NCBI GenBank assembly: GCA_947453625.1
Contig: CANGHK010000020.1
Location: 18,333 to 82,332 of the forward strand
DNA: 64,000 nucleotides
From: Burkholderiales bacterium
Lineage (GTDB): Bacteria > Pseudomonadota > Gammaproteobacteria > Burkholderiales > Burkholderiaceae_C
Direction: 5' to 3'
Shown here in pieces: positions 24,849 to 32,895 of the stretch. The translations under genes were made by a program, and so were the position numbers. Each line of letters opens with the position of its first letter. Position 1 is the stretch's first letter. The notes under the pieces are model-generated. The model saw only the letters and a list, made by a program, of their open reading frames with translations, had not been told where the DNA came from and did no database searches.

Positions 24849-27641
24849 TCAGCCCCCGACCGATTTGAGCAGGTCGGTCACCTCGGCCTGCTGGGCAAAG
24901 GCCGGGCCCAGTCTGGCCAGGGCACCGAGCTCGGTGCGCGCTGCGCGCTTGTTGCCCGTCTGCAGCAGCAGCTTGGCCAGTTGAAGCCTGAACGGCGCGG
25001 ACTGGGGCGCGGCGGCGACGACCTGGGTCTGGACTTCGACCGCCTTGGGCAACTGGTTCTCGGCCGCCAGGCAGAAGGCCAGCGTGTCCATCAGCGCGGG
25101 CGTGTCGGGTGCGATCAGCTGCGCACGCTGGGCCAGCGCCAGGGCGCCGGGCTGTTTCTGCAGCGCCATCGTGTAGGCCAGGTTGTTCAGCGCCAGCACG
25201 TTGTCGGGCTGGCGGTCCAGCACCTGCTGGTAGCGCTGACCGGCCTCGGCCAACTGCTTGCCCGCCAGCGCAATGTCGCCCAGGTAGAGCAAGAAGGCCA
25301 GATCGTCGGGCCGGTCCTTGCGCCAGTCGGCGGCCAGTTGGTCGGCCTGGGCTGACTGCTTGGTGGCCAGCAGGATGGCGTGCAGCCGTTCAATGCTGTC
25401 TCCGGGCTGCTGGCGGGTCAGCGCCTTGCGGTAGGCCGCCGCGGCCTTGTCCCAGTGCTGCTGGCGCTGCTCGATCTCGCCTTCGAGGCGGTAGCCCAGC
25501 GCGTCGTCGGGCTGCGCGGCCTGCAGACTGCGGGCGATCGCCAGCGCTTGCGCGGGCTGGTTCTCGGTCATCGCCAGGCTGGCCATCGCCTGCTGTACCG
25601 CCAGCGACTGGGGGGCGATCTCGTGGGCCCGGCGCACCGCGGCGGCCGCCGCAACAGGCTTGCTGGCGGCGGTCTGCGCGTCGGCCAGGCGCAGTTGGGG
25701 CAGCGGCGACTTGGGGTTGAGCGCGGCCAGCTTGGTGAACGTGTTGACGGCTTGCTGGCTGTCGCCGCTGAGCAACTGGGCGCGTCCCAGTCGATCGAGC
25801 AACTCGGCGTTGTCGGGCAGGGCGACCAGCGCGGACTGCGCGGCGCCCAGCGCGGGCCGGGTCTGCTGGCGGTTGAGGTGGTGATCGATCAGCAGCAGGC
25901 GCGCGGCCGGGTCGTTCGGGTCGGCCTGGACGGCCTGCTCCAGCCAGCGCGCGGACTCCGCCGGCCTGCCGCCCGAGCGGGTGTTGATCTCGGCCAGCGC
26001 CAGCATCGCGCCGGCATTCTTGGGCTTGCGCTCGAGCGCGGCCTCGAAGCGTGCCCTGGCCGCGGCGGGCTGCTTGGCCGCCAGGTCCAGCGCGGCCAGG
26101 CCGGCCAGCGCCGGCAGGTAGTCGGCGTTCTTGGCCAGCGCCTGCTCGAAGCCCTGGCGGGCCCCGGCGATGTCTCTGCGCTGCAGCGCGATGCGGCCGC
26201 GCAGGTGGTCGGGTAGGGGCTGGTCGGGCATCTTGGCCGCCAGCCCGTCGACGGCCTTCAACGCGCCGGCCAGGTCGCTGCGCCGCAGCATCGCGCTGAT
26301 CAAGGCCAGGTCGGCCGAGCTGCCCTGGTCCGACGCGGCGATGGACTGCAGCTCAGCCAGCGCCGGCCCCTCCTGCCCCTTGGTCAGTTGGGACAAGGCC
26401 ATCGAGGTGCGCAGCCGCTGGTCGTCGGGCTGAAGCTTGGCGGCGCGGGCAAAGCTGGCGTCGGCACCGGCGGTGTCGCCGCCCATCAGCTGGGCCTGGG
26501 CGCTCAGCGTGACCGCCTGAGCGTCGGGCGGGTCGGCATCGACCAGCGGGCGCAGCGTGGCCAGGGCCTTGTCGGGCTGGCCGGCGCGCAACTGCACCTG
26601 GGCCAGTTGGCGGCGTGGCGTGGCCGCGCTGGGCGCCAGTTGCACCGCCTTGGCCAGCAGCGCCTCAGCCTGGCCCAGGGCGTTGAGCTTGAACTCGGTC
26701 TGGCCGGCCAGCACCAGCACGGTCAGGTTGTTCGGCGCTGCACGCAACAGCAGCTGGCTGATCTCCCTCGCCCGTGGGTAGTCTCCGCGCTGCTCGGCCA
26801 GCAAGGCGTCCAGGTACAGGGTCTGGGGATGCCTGGGCGCGGCCTTGCGCATCAGCGCGAGCTGGTGGTTGGCCGCCGCCACATCGGGCTTGGCCAACTG
26901 CAGCATCACCAGGCCGTGGTGCGCTGCCAGCAGGTCGGGCTTGACCTCAAGGGCCTGCCGGTAGGCGGCCTCGGCCGCCGCGCGGTCTTGCGGGGTGTTG
27001 CGCAGCAGCAGTTCGGCCCTGATCATCCAGGCCTCGGCGTGGCCGGGCTTGCGCGCCAGCAAGGCGTCCAGTTGCGCCAGCGCCCCGGCGTTGTCGTCGC
27101 GCGCCGCGCTCAGGCGGGCTTGCAGCAGCCGCGCCGACGGGTCATCGGCTGCCTGCTGCAGCGCCCGGTCCAGCAGGGCCTGGGCGGCTTCGAGATCGTT
27201 GTTTGTCGCGTGGGCAATGGCGAGCTGGGTCTTGAGCTGGGCGTCGGCCAGCGGCACGGGAAGCTGGGTGTGACCGTGACGCTGCAGCAAGGCCTGGCCT
27301 TTCTGCTGGCCGACCAGGGCGCGGGCCAGCAGCGGCAGCACGGCGGTCTCGGACTGGCCCAGTTCCAGCGCCCGGTCCAGTTCGGCCTCGGCACCGGCCA
27401 GGTCGCCGCTGTCGAGCATCAACTGGCCCAGCAGCAGGCGTGCCTGGCCCGACTGCGGATTCTTCTGCAGAACGTTCTTGACCTGCAGTCGGGCCGCCGC
27501 GGTATCGTTCCTGGCCAGCAGCTCGCGCGCAGAGCGCAGCAGATCGGCCTCCTTGGTGCCGCCGCAGGCTGCCAGCAAGGTGGACAGCAGGCCGGCCAGA
27601 ACGGCGCTCCGAAAGACGCCCGGACGGGAGAATTTTTTCAA
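24849..27641 (-). CDS. PrsT-like TPR-repeat lipoprotein (second copy, outside the main XrtA locus)
   Basis: A 930-residue protein. The N-terminus LAGLLSTLLAACGG has a lipobox with Cys near residue 26. Residues 30-930 are continuous tetratricopeptide-type helical repeats (LLARNDTAAARLQVKNVLQK opens the array). Length, start and repeat layout match the XrtA/PEP-CTERM TPR protein PrsT (TIGR02917), and it resembles the copy at 48273-51044 along its whole length. The start is a TTG with GGGGG upstream. PrsT proteins are thought to act in exopolysaccharide/PEP-CTERM export. This copy is about 13 kb from the locus and may serve another exosortase target set. Confidence 0.82.
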   Translation of the reverse strand: MKKFSRPGVFRSAVLAGLLSTLLAACGGTKEADLLRSARELLARNDTAAARLQVKNVLQKNPQSGQARLLLGQLMLDSGDLAGAEAELDRALELGQSETAVLPLLARALVGQQKGQALLQRHGHTQLPVPLADAQLKTQLAIAHATNNDLEAAQALLDRALQQAADDPSARLLQARLSAARDDNAGALAQLDALLARKPGHAEAWMIRAELLLRNTPQDRAAAEAAYRQALEVKPDLLAAHHGLVMLQLAKPDVAAANHQLALMRKAAPRHPQTLYLDALLAEQRGDYPRAREISQLLLRAAPNNLTVLVLAGQTEFKLNALGQAEALLAKAVQLAPSAATPRRQLAQVQLRAGQPDKALATLRPLVDADPPDAQAVTLSAQAQLMGGDTAGADASFARAAKLQPDDQRLRTSMALSQLTKGQEGPALAELQSIAASDQGSSADLALISAMLRRSDLAGALKAVDGLAAKMPDQPLPDHLRGRIALQRRDIAGARQGFEQALAKNADYLPALAGLAALDLAAKQPAAARARFEAALERKPKNAGAMLALAEINTRSGGRPAESARWLEQAVQADPNDPAARLLLIDHHLNRQQTRPALGAAQSALVALPDNAELLDRLGRAQLLSGDSQQAVNTFTKLAALNPKSPLPQLRLADAQTAASKPVAAAAAVRRAHEIAPQSLAVQQAMASLAMTENQPAQALAIARSLQAAQPDDALGYRLEGEIEQRQQHWDKAAAAYRKALTRQQPGDSIERLHAILLATKQSAQADQLAADWRKDRPDDLAFLLYLGDIALAGKQLAEAGQRYQQVLDRQPDNVLALNNLAYTMALQKQPGALALAQRAQLIAPDTPALMDTLAFCLAAENQLPKAVEVQTQVVAAAPQSAPFRLQLAKLLLQTGNKRAARTELGALARLGPAFAQQAEVTDLLKSVGG

Positions 27642-27764
27642 CGGCGACCCCCTGGATTCAGCGTGCCGCGGTGCCGGCTTGGGTTGCGGTCCGCGGCGAC
27701 GGCCGGCCAGTATCGCGCAGGCCCAACCCCGAAAATGAGGGGTCTGGGCCGCGATGTCGTGACT

Positions 27765-27935
27765 TCAGACCGGGCTTGGCGCACCGGCCAGCAAGGCCGC
27801 GTTGCCGCCGGCGGCGGTGTTGACGGTCAGCGTCTGTTCGGTGCAAAAGCACCAGAGGGTAATGCTGTCCTCCGGCCTTGGGCCCGGTGCCCGACAGGCC
27901 GCCGTGACCGAACAAGATCCGGCGCTGACCTTGGG
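27765..27935 (-). pseudogene. Relic of the 3' end of putA
   Basis: On the minus strand the frame reads LSGTGPKAGGQHYPLV and then, after a frameshift, TEQTLTVNTAAGGNAALLAG with a stop at 27765. These two blocks are the conserved C-terminus of the bifunctional proline dehydrogenase/pyrroline-5-carboxylate dehydrogenase PutA. No upstream part is present; the cupin gene begins directly beyond it. It indicates a deletion of a former putA. Confidence 0.65.
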
Positions 27936-27938
27936 CGG

Positions 27939-28343
27939 CTAGGCGCCTTCGTTGACCGTGCCGTAGTCGGCCGGCAGGATGATTTCCAGCAACTCGCAGT
28001 CGTCGGACCAGCCCACCACCCGGTGGCTTAGGCCCGGCGGCTGGGTCCAGCAACTGCCCACGGTCATCAGCTGCGTGCCCTGGCCCTCGAAGTCGGTCTT
28101 GAACCAGCCCTTCAACACATAGACCAGCTGGAACTGCACATCGTGGTGATGGCGCTGGCTGTACTGCGCGCCGAAGGGCGCGGTCATCCGGATCACCTGG
28201 GCGGTGGCGAGCCCGCCGGTGGCCGCGGCAACGCCGAGGTCGCGGTAGGCCGAGTAGTCGCGCAGGCCGCCGGTCTTGAAATCGGCCTCGTCGAGGTGGC
28301 TGACGTTGAAACGCTGTTCGGCGGGGGCAGGGGTGGGCGGCAT
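27939..28343 (-). CDS. Cupin-domain protein
   Basis: A 134-residue single-domain cupin. YSQRHHHDVQFQLVYVLKGW (about residues 60-80) provides the first cupin motif with clustered metal-binding histidines, and PPGLSHRVVGWSDDCELLEI the second. Such small cupins may bind metals, act as isomerases or dioxygenases, or sense ligands. Last gene of the ABM/M20/cupin unit on the minus strand, 29 bp after the M20 peptidase gene. Specific reaction unknown. Confidence 0.82.
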   Translation of the reverse strand: MPPTPAPAEQRFNVSHLDEADFKTGGLRDYSAYRDLGVAAATGGLATAQVIRMTAPFGAQYSQRHHHDVQFQLVYVLKGWFKTDFEGQGTQLMTVGSCWTQPPGLSHRVVGWSDDCELLEIILPADYGTVNEGA

Positions 28344-28372
28344 CGTGGGCTCCGGAGTGGGGCAGGGTGGAT

Positions 28373-29797
28373 TCAGGGCTGGTTCCGGCGGACGACCCGC
28401 GGCAGCGTGGCCGCCTGCTCGCCCACCGCCCACAACAGCGCCGCGCTCATGCCCAGGCCCTGGCGCATCAGCGGCGCGAGCACATGCTCGTTGGGCGCAT
28501 GCTGAGAGCAGGCCGGGTAGCTGTGCGGCACCCACACCGTGGGCAGACCCAGGATGTCGGCGAACACGTCGTTGGGCAGGCTGCCGCCCAGGTTGGGCAG
28601 CAGCGCCGGCGCCACGCCGGTGCTCTCGGCCAGGCTGGCCAGCGTCAGCCGCACCCAGGCGTTGTCGGGGTCGAGCCGGGTGGCGGCCATCACCACCGGC
28701 TCGCTGACGCTGATCCCGGTGTAGCCGCCGGCCTGCAAGTGCGCCAGCAGGTGCTCGCGGATGCGGGTCGCGTCGGTGCCGACGACGAAGCGCAGTTGCA
28801 GCGTGGCGCGGGTGGCGGGCGGGATCGCGTTGACCGGCTGTGCCGGGTTGCCGCAGCCCATCGCCAGCACCTCCAGCGTGTTCCAGCCGAACACCCGTTC
28901 GGCCGGGCTCAGGCCGGGCTCGCCCCAGCCGGCATCGATGGCCGGGTCGCCGGGGCCGCCGCCCACCGTGATGTCGAACAGCGCGGCGCGCACCGCGGCC
29001 GGAATGGCCGGCGGGCGCAGGCCCTGGACCCGGATCACGCCGCGGCCGTCGACCAGGCTGGCGATGGCGTTGGCCAGCACCGTGCCGGGGTTGCTCAGCA
29101 ACCCGCCCCAGTTGCCCGAGTGGTGGCCGCCCTCGCGGGCCTGCAGCACCAGGTCGACGTTGGCCACGCCGCGCGAGCCCAGGAACACCGTCGGCCGGTC
29201 GGCGCGCAGACGCGGGCCGTCGCTGGCGATCAGCACATCGGCGGCCAGGCGGTCGCGCTGCTGCAAGCAGAATTCGGCCAGCCCGGGCGAGCCGGTCTCC
29301 TCGCCCATCTCGAGCAGCCATTTGGCGTTGAAACCCAGGCGGCCACCGCGCGCGTCAATCACCGCGGCGATCGCCGCCAGGTTGATGCTGTGCTGGGCCT
29401 TGTTGTCGGCGCTGCCGCGGCCGTACCAGCGCTCGCCGGACTGGCCGGGCGCGGCGGTCAGCGTCCAGGGGTCGCGGCCCTCGGCCCACTGGCCCTCATG
29501 GCCGCGCACCACGTCGCCATGGCCGTAGAACAGCACCGTGGGCAGCGTCGGGTCTTCCAGCCGTTCGGCGCTCAGCAGCGGCGGGGCGCCGGCCACCGGG
29601 TTGGCGTGCAGCGTGGTCGCAAACCCCAGGGCCTGCAGCGCCGGGGCGATCTCGTCGGCGAGGTAGGCCTGCAGTTCGGCGCCGCGCGCCGGGTTCTGGC
29701 TCTCGGTGCGGCAGGCGACGCGACGCGCCAGCACGCGGAAGAAGTCGCCCGAATCGAAGCCGGCCTCGGCCTGTTGGCGCGCAGCGTTGGCGGACAT
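28373..29797 (-). CDS. M20-family metallopeptidase/deacylase
   Basis: A 474-residue protein. LFYGHGDVV and WYGRGSADNKAQ carry the first metal ligands, EMGEETGSPG the catalytic Glu pair, and GHHSGNWGG lies in the dimerisation-domain region. This is the ArgE/DapE/CPG2 fold, a two-metal enzyme that cleaves peptides or N-acyl amino acids in the cytosol. The ATG at 29797 (MSANAARQQAEAG) was chosen because the open frame further upstream covers the ABM gene in another frame. It lies 5 bp after the ABM gene. Substrate not predictable. Confidence 0.88.
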   Translation of the reverse strand: MSANAARQQAEAGFDSGDFFRVLARRVACRTESQNPARGAELQAYLADEIAPALQALGFATTLHANPVAGAPPLLSAERLEDPTLPTVLFYGHGDVVRGHEGQWAEGRDPWTLTAAPGQSGERWYGRGSADNKAQHSINLAAIAAVIDARGGRLGFNAKWLLEMGEETGSPGLAEFCLQQRDRLAADVLIASDGPRLRADRPTVFLGSRGVANVDLVLQAREGGHHSGNWGGLLSNPGTVLANAIASLVDGRGVIRVQGLRPPAIPAAVRAALFDITVGGGPGDPAIDAGWGEPGLSPAERVFGWNTLEVLAMGCGNPAQPVNAIPPATRATLQLRFVVGTDATRIREHLLAHLQAGGYTGISVSEPVVMAATRLDPDNAWVRLTLASLAESTGVAPALLPNLGGSLPNDVFADILGLPTVWVPHSYPACSQHAPNEHVLAPLMRQGLGMSAALLWAVGEQAATLPRVVRRNQP

Positions 29798-29802
29798 CGC
29801 GC

Positions 29803-30105
29803 TCAGCTCGACTGGGCCACCAGCGCGTAGTGTTCCACCTGCGGCGGCTGGGCGAAGAACGGCCCGATCAGCGCGCGCCAGGCGGGGAACAGCGGGCCCT
29901 GGCGGAAGCCCACGGTGTGGTCTTCCAGCGTGGCCCAGCGGATCTGCAGCATGTAGCGCTCCGGGCTCTCGACCCCCTTGTTGACGCTCCAGCCCAGCAT
30001 GCCCTGGGCCTGGCTGGCCACGGTGTCGAGCGCGCGCTGCAGCGCGTTTTCGAAGGCCGCCTGCTGGCCGGGGGTGATGCGGATGTCGGCAATCTCGAGA
30101 ATCAT
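29803..30105 (-). CDS. Antibiotic biosynthesis monooxygenase (ABM) domain protein
   Basis: A 100-residue protein. MILEIADIRITPGQQAAFE and YMLQIRWATLEDHTVGFRQG are typical of the dimeric ABM ferredoxin-like fold, found in quinol monooxygenases such as YgiN and in heme-degrading enzymes. First gene of a three-gene minus-strand unit with the M20 enzyme and the cupin. The specific substrate is unknown. It is divergent from the nicotinamidase-like gene, with about 145 bp between starts. Confidence 0.82.
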   Translation of the reverse strand: MILEIADIRITPGQQAAFENALQRALDTVASQAQGMLGWSVNKGVESPERYMLQIRWATLEDHTVGFRQGPLFPAWRALIGPFFAQPPQVEHYALVAQSS

Positions 30106-30249
30106 GGGGGCTCCGGGTGGGGTGAATAGCCAGTTTATGCGCGCCCGCCCGCGGCTGCCGCTGCCGGGCGCTGGGCCCGAACTCTGGGCTACAGTGGCCG
30201 CGACAGGCCACCGCACCACCGCCGCACCACCACCCAAGCCCGCCGCCCC

Positions 30250-31104
30250 ATGACCCACCGCACCGAACTGCTGATCATCGACGCGCAGAACGATTTCTGC
30301 GACCTGCCCGAGGACTACCGTCCGGTCGACCCGCTGGCCGGCGCGCGCCAGGCGCCCGCGCTGCCGGTGCCCGGCGCGCATGCCGACATGCTGCGCCTGG
30401 CGGCCTTGCTGCGCGCCGCCGGCCCGCGGCTGGACGCCGTCACCGTCACGCTCGATGCCCACCACCGCTTCGACATCGCCCACCCGTCGTTCTGGCGCCA
30501 GGCCGACGGCAGCGCGGTGCCGCCGTTCACCGCCATCAGCGCCGGGGCGCTGCGGTCGGGCGCTTTCCAGCCCCGCGACGCCGCCCACGCGCCGCGTGCG
30601 CAGGCCTACCTGGACGCGCTGCAGGCCAGCGGCCGCTACACGCTGGTGGTGTGGCCGGTGCATTGCCAGATCGGCACTTGGGGCCAGGGCCTGCACGCCG
30701 ACCTGCTGGCCGCCTGCGACGACTGGCAAGAGTCGCGCGGCCGGCCACTGCAGGCGGTGTTCAAGGGCAGCAACCCCTGGACCGAGCATTACAGCGCGCT
30801 GCAGGCCGAGGTGCCCGATGCCGCTGATGCCGATACCTTGCTCAACCGCACGCTGCTGGCGCGGCTGGACGGCGCCGACACGCTGCTGATCGCCGGCCAG
30901 GCCAGCAGCCATTGCGTCAAGGCCACGGTCGAGCATCTGCTGGCGCACCTGCCGTCGGGCCGGCCGGACCGCCTGCTGCTGCTGACCGACTGCATGAGCC
31001 CGGTGGCCGGTTTCGAGGCCCAGGCCCGGGACTTCCTGGCCGCGGCGCAGGCCCAGGGCGTGCGGGCGATGCGCCAGGCCGACGCGCTGGCCTGGCTGGG
31101 CTGA
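30250..31104 (+). CDS. Isochorismatase/nicotinamidase-like cysteine hydrolase
   Basis: A 284-residue protein. Asp11 (IIDAQNDF), Lys172 (FKGSNPWTEHYS) and Cys222 (SSHCVKATVEH) form the expected Asp-Lys-Cys triad. DAHHRFDIAH (69-78) supplies the Asp/His metal site seen in nicotinamidases. It is longer than E. coli PncA by about 70 residues, because of insertions before the Lys and the Cys. Probable amidase on nicotinamide or a related small amide in the cytosol; the NAD-salvage role is inferred, not shown. Confidence 0.82.
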   Translation: MTHRTELLIIDAQNDFCDLPEDYRPVDPLAGARQAPALPVPGAHADMLRLAALLRAAGPRLDAVTVTLDAHHRFDIAHPSFWRQADGSAVPPFTAISAGALRSGAFQPRDAAHAPRAQAYLDALQASGRYTLVVWPVHCQIGTWGQGLHADLLAACDDWQESRGRPLQAVFKGSNPWTEHYSALQAEVPDAADADTLLNRTLLARLDGADTLLIAGQASSHCVKATVEHLLAHLPSGRPDRLLLLTDCMSPVAGFEAQARDFLAAAQAQGVRAMRQADALAWLG

Positions 31105-31206
31105 GTGTCGGGCTGACGGTCTGGCTGAACCCAGGGGCTGAGCGCCGGCCCGCGCCCGGTCAAACCCGCGCTCGCCGGCGGGGGGCGACCACTACACTCG
31201 ACCGCG

Positions 31207-32400
31207 ATGACAGACGCCGACCCGGAACCCCGCTATGCCTGGGTCGCCGTCTGGGCCTGCTTCGTCGCGCTGGCGGTGATCTTCGGCGTCTCCTACTCGT
31301 TCGCCGCTTTCTTTGCCGCGCTGGCCGAGGCCTTCAGCGCCCAGCGCGCCGATGTCTCGCTGGTCTTCGGCATCTCGGGTCTGGTGTATTTCGTGCTGGG
31401 CGCGGGCGGTGGTCTGCTGGCCGACCGCTTCGGCCCGCGCCGGGTCTGCAGCGTGGGCATGCTGTTCATCGCCGGCGGCCTGCTCGCCAGCAGCCTGGCG
31501 CAGTCTATGCTGGCCATCTATGCCGCCTACGGTGTGGGCATAGGCATAGGCATCGCGCTGGTCTACACGCCGGCGATCGCCTGCGTCCAGCCCTGGTTCA
31601 CGCGCCGCCGCGGCCTGGCCGCGGGCATCGCCAGCGCTGGCATAGGCGCCGGCACGGTGGCCGTGCCGCTGGCCGCCAGCGCGCTGATCGCCGGCCTGCA
31701 GTGGCGTGGCGCGATGCAGGTGCTGGCCGCGGGCGTGCTGCTGCTGGGACTGGGCGCCACGCTCTTGCTCAAGCGCGCGCCCGCGGCCACCGCGCGCGCC
31801 GGCGCGGCCGTGGCCGGCCACAGCTTGCGCCAGGCCATGGCGAGCCGCGAGTTCCGCTGGCTCTATGCGATGGCGGTGCTGGCCAGCCCCAGCATGTTCA
31901 TCCCCTTCGCCCATGTCTCGGCCGCCGCGCGTGACCTGGGCGTGACCGACGCGCGGGCGGTAGGCCTGGTTGGGTTGATCGGCATCGGCAGCCTGATCGG
32001 CCGCTTCGCCATCGGCGCGCTGGCCGACCGGGTGGGCCGGCCGCTGACACTCGCGCTGGCGCAGCTCTCGATGGGCTTGTCCTACGCGCTGTGGTTCGGC
32101 GCCGGCGGCTACCCGGCGATGGCGGTGTTCGCGCTCTGGCTGGGCCTGAGCTATGGCGGCATCGTCTCGCTGATGCCCGCGCTGTGCATGGACTTGTTCG
32201 GCGCGCGCGCAGTCTCGGCCATCATCGGCACGCTCTACACCGGCGCGGCGCTGGGCAACCTGCTCGGTCCCTGGGTGGCCGGGGCGGTGTTCGACGCCCA
32301 GCACAGCTACGCCCCGGTGATCTGGGGCTGCGCCTTGCTGTCGGCGCTGGCCACGCTGGCGGCCTGGCGTCTGGTGGGCCGGCCGGTAGCCCTGCGATGA
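31207..32400 (+). CDS. MFS transporter, oxalate/formate-antiporter-like (12 helices)
   Basis: A 397-residue polytopic inner-membrane protein. GVSYSFAAFFAALAEAFSAQ and FGISGLVYFVLGAGGGLLAD (first helices), LADRFGPRRV (motif A) and the second-half repeat GALADRVGRPLTLALAQ fit the OFA/monocarboxylate branch of the MFS. The substrate is probably a small organic anion. Its stop overlaps the NUDIX gene start (ATGA), suggesting the two are co-translated. Confidence 0.85.
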   Translation: MTDADPEPRYAWVAVWACFVALAVIFGVSYSFAAFFAALAEAFSAQRADVSLVFGISGLVYFVLGAGGGLLADRFGPRRVCSVGMLFIAGGLLASSLAQSMLAIYAAYGVGIGIGIALVYTPAIACVQPWFTRRRGLAAGIASAGIGAGTVAVPLAASALIAGLQWRGAMQVLAAGVLLLGLGATLLLKRAPAATARAGAAVAGHSLRQAMASREFRWLYAMAVLASPSMFIPFAHVSAAARDLGVTDARAVGLVGLIGIGSLIGRFAIGALADRVGRPLTLALAQLSMGLSYALWFGAGGYPAMAVFALWLGLSYGGIVSLMPALCMDLFGARAVSAIIGTLYTGAALGNLLGPWVAGAVFDAQHSYAPVIWGCALLSALATLAAWRLVGRPVALR

Positions 32401-32855
32401 AGAGCCTGTCCTGCGGCATCCTGGTGCTGAACCCGCAAGCCGAACTGCTGCTGTGCCATGTCACCGGCGCCTGGCATTGGGACATCCCCAAGGGCAGCGC
32501 CGAGCCGGGCGAGGCGCCGCTGGCTGCCGCGCTGCGCGAGACGCGCGAGGAATCCGGCCTCGATTTCTCGGGCCTGGCGCTGACCGATCTGGGCCGCATG
32601 GCCTACCGGCCGCGCAAGGATCTGCACCTGTTTGCCTTGCTGACCGGGCGCTTCGATACCTCGGCCTGCCACTGCGCCAGCCACTACCTCGACAACTGGG
32701 GCAACAGCCGGCCCGAGATGGACGGCTGGGAGTGGACGCCTTTTGCCCGCGTGCACCGGCGCTGCGCGCGCCACATGATCACGGTGCTGAACCAGACCCT
32801 GTCGCTGACTGCCTTGTTGGCGCGCTTGCAGGCCGATGCGGCGCCGCCGGCCTAG
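32397..32855 (+). CDS. NUDIX hydrolase
   Basis: A 152-residue protein with a perfect NUDIX box: GSAEPGEAPLAAALRETREE then SGL, from about residue 36. WDIPKGSAEPGE just before it is common in Ap4A-hydrolase- or RppH-like enzymes that cleave nucleoside polyphosphates or related pyrophosphates. The ATG at 32397 overlaps the MFS stop. Its end is followed after 40 bp by the M16 peptidase gene. Substrate not assignable. Confidence 0.88.
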   Translation: MKSLSCGILVLNPQAELLLCHVTGAWHWDIPKGSAEPGEAPLAAALRETREESGLDFSGLALTDLGRMAYRPRKDLHLFALLTGRFDTSACHCASHYLDNWGNSRPEMDGWEWTPFARVHRRCARHMITVLNQTLSLTALLARLQADAAPPA

Positions 32856-32895
32856 ACTCGCGTTCCCGCGCATCAAGCCGCTTCCCGAACGCACC

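Noticed and set aside
26388..28031. Long open frame on the plus strand opposite the PrsT-like gene
   Set aside because: Glutamine/arginine/glycine-rich translation without motifs, directly antisense to a clear TPR protein; a mirror effect of high GC.
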